A DNA stretch of 64,000 bases from Diphasiastrum complanatum (Eukaryota > Streptophyta > Lycopodiopsida > Lycopodiales > Lycopodiaceae): the NCBI GenBank assembly GCA_029204225.1, contig CM055099.1, forward strand, positions 50,981,298-51,045,297, written 5' to 3'. This document shows, piece by piece, positions 25,501-34,780 of this stretch (its first letter is position 1; each line of letters begins with the position of its first letter). Made by a program: the position numbers and the translations under genes. The notes beneath the pieces are model-generated. The model was not told where the DNA came from. It did no database searches and saw only the letters and a list, made by a program, of their open reading frames with translations.

Positions 25501-28500
25501 GTGCCCATAAGTATCCTAACATCCAAGATACGCATAAGAGAGGCAGACGACATAACATCACGAAAGTCTGGACATGTGGCATAAGCCTGAGGAAGATCAT
25601 CATACCAAGAGTGGGGAGACGTAACAAGACTGTAAGTAAGAGCAGGTAAACGAGACAAAGCATCAGCAGCAGCGTTACTTTTACCAGGCTTATAATGAAT
25701 ATCAAAATGAAAGGACTGTAAAAACTGAAGCCAACGGTACTGACGATCACTAAGATCCTTTTGTGTATACAAATAACGAAGTGACTGGTGATCAGTAAAA
25801 ACATCCAACGGAACACGATATAGATAATGACGCCACTTCTTTAAAGCAAAAATGATAGCAAGCAACTCTTTTTCATGAGTGGAATAGCGTTGCTCATACG
25901 AACGAAGACGACGGGATTCATATGCAATTACACACTGACGCTGACGTAACAAAGCACCTAATCAGTAGCAAAACGCTGGGAAAAATCTGGAAGACATAAA
26001 ATAGGGGCAGTGGTAAGCTTAACCTTCAAAGTATCAAAAGCTGACTGACATGCGGGAGTCCAAGCAAACAAAGTTTCCTTTTTCAACAGAGCATGCAAAG
26101 GAGATGCAAGAGTGGCAAAATGAGCAACTGGTTTACGAAGATGATAGCAAGACCATAGCAAGACCAAGAAACATACGAACATCATGAACATCAGCAGGCA
26201 CAGGCCATGAAAGAATAGAACGGACCTTACGAGGGTCGAGACGAACAGTACCATTAGTAACAAAGAAGCCCAAAAACTCGATTTGTACAACAACAAAAGA
26301 ACATTTAGAACGTTTAGCATACAGATGATGAGTAACTAACAAAACAAAAACAGAATGAATGTGCTGAACATGAAGAGAGAGAGTGGTGCTATAAATGAGG
26401 ATATCGTCAAAATAAACAATGACACACTTTCCAAGCAGAGGACGAAAGATGTTATTCATGACATTCTGAAAAGTGGGCGGGCCATTGGTAACACCAAAAG
26501 GAAGGACACGAAACTCATACAGACCAAAGTGGGTACGGAAAGCTGTCTTGTGCTCATCAGGAGGATGCATACGAATCTGGTGATAACCGAAACGGAGGTC
26601 AAGTTTAGAAAAGATCTTGGCTTGGCCTAAATGGTCAAACAGGTCATCCATATGAGGGATAGGGTACTGATTACGGATAGTAAGTTTATTTAAAGCACGA
26701 TAATCTATACATAGACGTTTAGTACCATCCTTCTTATCAACAAGTAAAACAGGAGCACCAAAAGGACTGTGGCTAGGAACAATAAGGCCTTGACGTAATA
26801 AATCAGACACCTGACGCTGGACTTCCTCGCGCTCAACAATTTCCTTATGTTTCCTAAGACTACATTCAGCGGATACATTTGGCTGCTTTACATTTGGAGG
26901 GCCGTGCTGCTACTTGGTGGCGCATGTTTCGCCAGACGGCTTCACACCCTGGCCTTGCTAGTTGGACAGAGTTTATGACAGCACTCCGCCTAGCGATGAT
27001 TGATCCTCAGTGGCTTATTCGACAGCGCGACATCTTTCGCAGTTTATCTCACACTGGTGACTTGGCTACTTATACGACACGGTTTACAGAGCTTTCCTAT
27101 CTATTCCCAGATATTTCTACATTGGAGCTCATCTCTCGCTACGTTGCTGGTCTACGAGGCGCACTCAAGTATGATGTTTCTTCTTTTTTTCCACTCACTC
27201 TTTCTCACGCCATCTCCCTTGCTACCGCACTGCAGCACAAGTACTCTCCCATCTCTTCCTCTGTTTCTCGTCCTTCGCGTCCTTTCACACGTCCTATTTT
27301 TTCTTCTCCATCCTCTGCTAGTCCCACATCTGTCAGTTCACCTTCGTCCACTCTTCCTTCTGCACCACGTCCTCCTTTTTCTCCTCGTCCTGTTTTTGTT
27401 CATCGCTACTCACAGCCTGAGATGTCTGAGATCCGTGAGAAGCACTTATGTTTCAACGGTAAGAGTCCTGATCATATCGCCCGTGATTGCCGACAGCCTG
27501 CCACTGCTACTGCCGTCTATTTCCATGATGTTGACACACCTGATGATAGTCCTGATTCTGCCATATGCCTTCATATTCTTGATGATGACCCACCTGTTGA
27601 TCAGTTTGCCACACCCACTGAGACTGTTCCTGATCCCCCTGATCTAGCTATATGCCATGCTCAACTTGCTTATGCTACTTGGGCCGGTAAGCCGGGTCCA
27701 CGCCATATCCGTCTTCGCGTACGTATCACTGGTCGTGAGTTTATTGCCCTTGTTGACACGGGTAGCACTCACTCGTTTCTCAGCAGTCATATTACTACAC
27801 GCATTCGTGCTATGCCAGTCACTACGCCTCATCCCCTGCATGTTGAGGTTGCCAGCACACACTCTTTTCCTAGCACGCAGATGTATCAGCAGCTTTCATA
27901 TCGGATTGGAGACTTCCTTGGTCAGGCAGATTTTCATATCATTCCACTTAGACGGTACGACCTTATCCTCGATGCTGATTGGTTTGCATCCCTTGAAGCG
28001 GTTACAGTAGACCTCCAACAGCAGACATTGACATTCTCTCATGATGGTACTTAGCATATATTTTTCGGTATTGATTCTCGGCAGGACTATCAGCTTATTT
28101 CCGGGAAGCAGTTCATACGGAGCCTCCCGAAGGCCCACTGTGCGGCTATTCTTTCTGTTCAGCCTATTGCGGATGCACCACCTTTGCCACAGGTATTTTC
28201 TGAACTGTTGCGTGAATTTGAGCATGTTTTTAGAGAGCCAACTCAGTTACCACCTTTACGAGATGTCAACCACCATATAGACCTTGTTTCTACTGAATCA
28301 CCTCCTCCTCGTCCTCCTTTAAATATTGCTGATAAATATTTTCCAGCAAGAGAAAATGTCTGGTGTCCTATCAGTTTGTAGAATCACACTGCTAATAGAA
28401 TACCAATTCTCGAGTTCATTCCCATCGGATGACCCATAATACACAGTAAGCTGAACCTTATCCTTAAAGTCTCGTGGCAAAGGACCAGAAGATGAAGGAG

Positions 28501-31500
28501 TCTCGGGTGGTGGAAATGTACGCTGTGCGGGAACAGGTGGAGATAGTGGAGAAACACTAGACTGTAATGATAGTGTAGCAATCTGGGCAGAAAGAGCAGT
28601 GAACGTCTTTTGGCATAAATCAGTGCATACATCACTCATCCCTAAGATGATCTCGGAATTCATGCCGTACTTCAATGTTTCATGGGCGCGTTTCGTACTT
28701 TGTTTTGTACGCGTTTCGAAACGCGTTTGAAACGTCTGGTTTAGGTTCGAAACGGGAAATTTTTTTAGGTTTTTTTTTTTTTTTGAAAATGTGTTTTTGA
28801 GGGTTTTTGAGGTTTACAGATGTCATAGAAAGTCTAGTAACAAGTAGATACATCCAATTTCATGAGAATGCTTTAGAGAATGCAATTTCAGGAGGAGAAG
28901 CTGTGTATGGTGACTATGGTTACTTTCCTCAATCAATTATTGATACTGTCACGGATAGGTTATTAGGTTGCGAGAATCTGTTCATGCCCATTGCCAGTAC
29001 ATACTACAAAGCTTATGGCGCGGTTTTTGGGGTTTACAGATGTCATAGACAGTCTAGTAACAAGTAGATACATCCAATTTCATGAGAATGCTCTAGAGAA
29101 ATTAGAATGCAATTTCAAGAGGAGAAGCTGTGTATGGTGATTATGGTCACTTTCCTCAGTCAATTATTGATACTATCATGGATAGGTTATTAGGTGTTTT
29201 TATTTTTTTTTCCGGTCGTTTCGAACACTAAACGGCGTTTCAAAACGGGGTCGTTTCGTACGTCCCATTTCGAACGCGTTTCGAGAAAACACTGCCGTAC
29301 TTGGTCAAGGTAAGTGGAAGACGGTATGTGAGGCTCAGAAGACGTAGGGGAAGTATCCATGGTCAAGGAATTCAGGAAGTGAAGAGAGTGTAAGAAAAGC
29401 TTAATATCGGAGGGAGTGGACTTTTGTCGTCACCCCAAATACGCTTTAGGTACACAAACGACACTAAGAGGAAGAAAGGAAATGACAAATGTCAAGAAAA
29501 AGGTGTGGAAAGCAAGGAAAAACCAGCAAAGATACCTCTCGATAGAGCTCCAAGCGTGTGCGAAGAGCTGGCTGGAAAATGTGATCACAAGGAGAATGAA
29601 AGTGGGCGATGGACAGCCTCCAATCAATGCTGAAAATATGGCTGGAGGGCGCTGGACAGCCTCCAATCAATGCTGAAAAGTTGGCTGGGAATCCTTTCCC
29701 TGAATCAAATGTAGGATTCAAAAAAAAGAAGAGGGAAAAGGATTTGGAACTTGGGCGCTGGAAATAATCTGCCCAAATTTTTTTTTTCCGGCCGCCAAAT
29801 TTAGTGGAAGTACTTCCGCTAACTATCTGCTAAAGCTCCGCCAAGGAAAATGCTCTGATGGGAGTTGGTCCTCCTCCAAACTGTGCTGAATGTTGCTGAA
29901 GCAAAGAGAGAAAAATCAGCAAGGAAAATGGGCACGCAATCAGAAAATCAGATCTGAAATTCAACAATCAGGAAAGTGCTCTGATACCAAGTTATGATCA
30001 AAATCTTTGGTGTTGAATCAATGAAGCATAAAAGACAGCAATAGACTAAAGCCCTACAAGCAATAGACAAGACATTAGGTTCTCCCACGAAGAGCCCAAG
30101 CAATACCAATCAATAATATGAAAAATGAGTGTACAAATGCCCCTATAAATACCCTACCAATGAACTCTAAAATAGGAATTCAAAAGTAAAGGGAGGCAAA
30201 ATGTGGAGGGAAGATAGTGCGCCCTCCTACGGGCCCCCACTCCACATATAACCATATAATAAGGGCCCAAGGCCAGTCAATGTCATAAAAAAGGACCCAG
30301 TGCGGGTCATAAGCATATAAAGAGGCTTTGGGGGCCTGTACATGACTAATATAAAATGCGTAACCAGAAATATACATAACCAACAGTAAATGTAAAGAGG
30401 CCTGTGGAATATATGCAGAGTAGCCCAGTAGGCCTGTATCCTGTAGTCCGTAACTCGTATAGTTGCCAAGGATCTAGTTCAATGGAAGATCACACAGACG
30501 ATGATGATTCGTGGTAACAGGAAGGAAGCTTAAGGAGGAAGTTTCCTAGTTTTAAGTTGAGGACAGAACTTGAATAAGGGGGGAAGAATGTCATGCCCAT
30601 GACTGGTCTCGGGTAGCATGTCCACGCTAGGGATCGGTAGACCAACAACCCGTAAGTTAATTGTGACTATAAGGGAATTGGGGCCCTTATGTGTACATGG
30701 TCATAATCAATGGTTGTAGGCCTAAACACTTGATGGTGGATTGGTATGGGTCTATTAGTGAGTCATTGGGGAAACTGGATGATGTGGCCCAGATAGGCTG
30801 CAGAGGTGTCCAGTGAGGTGTCACAGTGCACTACTAGTGGTGCATGGGCCTTGGAGGGTATAAGTATACCTATTGGGCTCTCACTAGTGTATGCTTGATA
30901 GCATGACCAGTGGCAGGATGCTACTGGTGTGATGCCTCATTCCTGTCTGTGTGATTGATCCATAGCTTGGGGCCTAGATCCGTTCGATCTAGATTTGGTT
31001 GGGTTGGTTTGTCCACCACCAGGTTCCCTTGTGTTGCTTGTGATTGGCATGCTTAGAATAGGATCCTTGGATTGAGGACTTTATAGAGGCCGTCACTGAA
31101 GGGCGTATTGTTATGGTACATAACATTTCCTCCCCCACAAAAACTTCCTTCTATGGGAGAAAACCAGAGAATCTAAGTCTCAACTCGTCTTCCCTCCCCA
31201 GGTGTCCTCATTATCTGACTCACCTTTCCAAGGAAGTAGATGTTCAGAAATCAAACGATTTCTCAGCTGATAACGTTGAATATCCATGATCTTGTCTGGT
31301 TCATGGGGTACAAAAGCAGTCAAATCCTCCAATAACACTAGATCATCTGTGGGAATCAGGTTATCCTTTCGACCATGGAATACAGGATGGACCTTAGTTC
31401 CAACAGGGAGTTCTAATCGATATGCAGCCCTACCAATCTTGTTAACAACCTTGAAAGGACCGCTATAACGTGGAGATAACTTTGGACGTTTCCCCGTTCA

Positions 31501-34500
31501 ATCTGCTGCAGCTTGTACCTTGAGACCCTTGAGTCCAACGGAGATAGGGGAACGAGGCTGAAAGTCGTACAAGAGCATAAAAGGACTAAAACCAGTGGCA
31601 AAATGCTTCATACTTTTGTATGCGAACTCAACCATTGGGAGGTACTTTTCCCAATCTGATTGTCGCCTGGAAACATATGCGCGAAGCAATCTTCCATCGA
31701 CTGGTTGACACATTCGGTCTGGCCATTCTGGGTGATCCGTAGACAAAAGACTTAAGGTAGTTTCCAATCTTTCAAAGACTGCCTGCAGAACTTGCCAGTG
31801 AACTTGGAATTACGATCATTAACAATATCGTTCGGCAATCCATACAACCTGAACAACTTTTCAACGAAGAGTTGAGCAAGTTCCGAAGCTTTGACAATGA
31901 TTTTTGTTGGAATAAATTGCGCCATTTTGGTAAGCTTGTCAACTACTACCCAAATGGCATCGTGATCCTTCCCAGACTCGGGAAGTCTGACCACAAAATC
32001 CATGAAAATATTTTCCCACTTCTTGCTGGGAATTTCCAATGGATGTAACAGACCAGCTGCTTTGAGTCTTTCCGCTTTGTTTACTTGGCATTGTTCACAC
32101 TTTTGAACATAAGCCTCAACATGACCTTTCATTTTTGGCCAATAAAATTCTCTCTTAACAAGGTCAAGTGTCCTCTGTAGTATACCAGGGTGTCCGGCAC
32201 TGGGGCTATCGTGGCACTCATGTAGGATTTGGGCCCTAATGTCCGTGATATCTGGCACATAAACTTTTCCTCTACGGAAAAGTAAACCATTCCTAATGGA
32301 ATAATCATTATGTATCTTCTCTTTGCGAGACTTCTTGGAATTCTGCTTTCCAAGATTATTTCTCAGAATAGAGCTTCCTGCCAGGACTTCTTGCCAAATA
32401 CGACCAAAAAACTCATCGGTCCGCGACAAAGGTCTCACAGAGAAAGATACAACTCGGATTGGAACTCAGCAAAGCATAACTGATTAATTGCTCCAATTTG
32501 GCTCAAAGCATCAGTGACACAATTCGACGTACTAAGGTCCGAGGCATCACATATATATTTAAGAGACTCGTGATCCGTCATAACCATGAATTTAGATCCG
32601 TACAAATAATGTCTCCAGATCTTTAACGCATGGATGACAGCAAAAAGTTCCTTCTCATAAGTAGAATACCTACCCGGCTTTCTTCTATTACCCTTTTCAG
32701 TTTTTCTTTTGGCTTTCTTCACTCCCTTAAGAAGATTCGTTAGAGGCAATGCAATTAAGGCATAGTCTTTAATGAATCAGGATAGGCCAATCACGAACTT
32801 TTTGGACCTTATCGTAATCGATCTCAAGACCTCGATCGGAAACGATATGTCCCAAGTATTTGAGTCTTGTCTGAAAGAACTCACACTTCGATTCCTTAGC
32901 ATAAAGTTTTGCCTGCCTTAGAATATCTAAGACCGTACGCAAATGTGCCTCATGCTCCTCAAGAGTCCTAATATAAATTAAGATGTCATCCAATACAACG
33001 AGAAACTGCCGTAGATATGGATGAAGAATATCGTTCATCATCTGTGAGAAGGTTGTCGCGGCATTAGTTAGACCAAAGGGTAAAACTAAAAATTCGTAAT
33101 GGCCATACCTAGAAACCAGTTTTGGAAACATTCCCCTTGTTGATTCTAATTTGATGGTACCCCGACCCAAGGTCCAATTTGGTGAAATACTTAGCACCAT
33201 TCAATTGGTCCACTAAGTCGTCCATCCGAGGTAAGGGATAACGGTTCTTTATTGTTATCTAGTGTCACTGTCATATACATACTCAAAATCAGAATCAACA
33301 TCCATCTTATGAATAGGAGGACCCGTAAGTTATGGGTACACTGAGCTGAAGTTTATGCATAATGGGAAAAAATTGCGAAATGCACTTTTGCAAGGAAATA
33401 GGCTCTTGACAATTTTCTCTGCCCACTTAAAACTCAAAAGTTCTATGATGCATGAAATTGAAAATGGCAAAAACTTGTAGGTCATATGAAATTGAGCACT
33501 TTTGCTTTGTACAACATTGAATTCCGAGCTCAAACGGAAAAGTTATAAGGATTCGAAAATAACTAATGAAAACACATAAAATCTGACTTAAGAAAGGGTC
33601 TTGAAAAAAATACATTGAAAAGTAATAATTACAAAATTTTGATAACTTCTCAGTGTTAAGCTCATTGTTTTGATCACCTTTTGTTTTTATTGCACTGAAT
33701 TTCGAGATCACATAAGAAAGTTATTTAAGTCTAAAGAGTGAGAAGAGAATGACTTAATTACAACCAAGGTTGCAGTCTGCGATCCGGATCGCGGAACGCG
33801 ATCCGGGATTTCCCATTGGGGTTTCCCGGAATGCAATTTTTATTTTTTTTTGTATAGTTGCCAATATGGGTATCATGTGAAAGGATATCAAAAAGCAATT
33901 GTTATGCAGATATGTTGCTTGGTTTTAGATGGTTGCGGGCTACATTGATTAGAAATCTAGACATCAGTAGATGGTTTAAGAAAACTGGCTGCATTTTCAT
34001 ATGGTTTCAGAAATTTGAACTGTGTAGTTTGCCGACTGTTTCGGGTGCGAAACACCAAAAAGTGTGTTTTCACTCAGGGAGTTGGAAGGCCGTTGGGGGG
34101 CGTTGCCCCCCAAACCCCCCACCGGGGGGGTACCGCCCCCCGGACCCCCTGTTTCAGCTATTCCAAAAGAAGTATACAATTCCCGCCAATCTAAAGAAGG
34201 CTCCTTCTAACTCTTTCTATCATTTTCTAACAGAAAACAGAATCAGTAGATTTGCAAACCATTGGCATCAAAACACCATTCAAAATTGATTTAGTTAGTA
34301 TTAAACTCAAAAAAAAAAAAAATTGGCCATTACTCCTTTTTCCACAAAAAAAAAAAAAATTGCGATCCGGGTCGCGGATCGCTGATGTTCCGGATCGCAC
34401 GATCCGGAACATTTTTGCAGCGGATCGCGATCCACTGCAACACAAATTACAACTTAGGATGAGGCCCCAAAATAACGATTCACAAAATTGAATTGTATAA

Positions 34501-34732
34501 ATGTTTGAAATCCTTGAAACATATTAGTGCTCGTGGAAAATAAAAGGAATCGTGGAAAATGGAAAATTTTACAGTAAATTTTCTTTTCCTCGGTTACTTT
34601 GGTGAACCATCCATGTGCACATTAAAAAATTTGAGAGACCTTAATAAAAAGAAGAGTACCAAATTTATTTTTTTTTGCGAGCATCGGGAGGGAGGGCAGT
34701 CACGGAATAGTCTAAAACAGGCGTGGAATTGG

Positions 34733-34780
<48 letters not shown>

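Larger units (their letters stand above)
25040..30457 (-). mobile_element. G3: minus-strand Ty3/gypsy with internal inversion and nested MULE
   Basis: Repeats at 25040-25283 (truncated 3' LTR) and 29992-30457 (5' LTR) share the segment beginning ttat.atcaaaatct. Right of gag a reversed primer site gctctgatacca (29978-29989) abuts the 5' LTR. The candidate target duplication is TATAG (25035-25039, 30458-30462), but the LTR ends are not TG..CA, so the edges are provisional. Pol is minus (25281-26865), gag end plus protease is in plus orientation (26870-28320), and the gag start is minus (28320-28672). Confidence 0.75.
14359..31085 (+). mobile_element. G1: nested Ty3/gypsy element with three LTR copies
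   Basis: LTRs A (14359-14857), B (14939-15354) and C (30589-31085) all start TGTCATGCCCATGACTGG and end ggactttata. The flanks GAGGT (14354-14358) and GAGGC (31086-31090) look like one 5-bp target duplication with a single change. A polypurine tract (aataaggggggaagaa) precedes both B and C. The G1 interior that survives is 14858-14938, 15355-15905, 24106-25034 (integrase) and 30463-30588; the rest is later insertions G2 and G3. G1 no longer encodes RT, so it is defective. Confidence 0.7.

Noticed and set aside
29978-29989. tRNA gene signals
   Set aside because: The gctctgatacca matches here, at 35696 and at 48488/48531 are reversed primer binding sites next to LTRs. No cloverleaf surrounds them.
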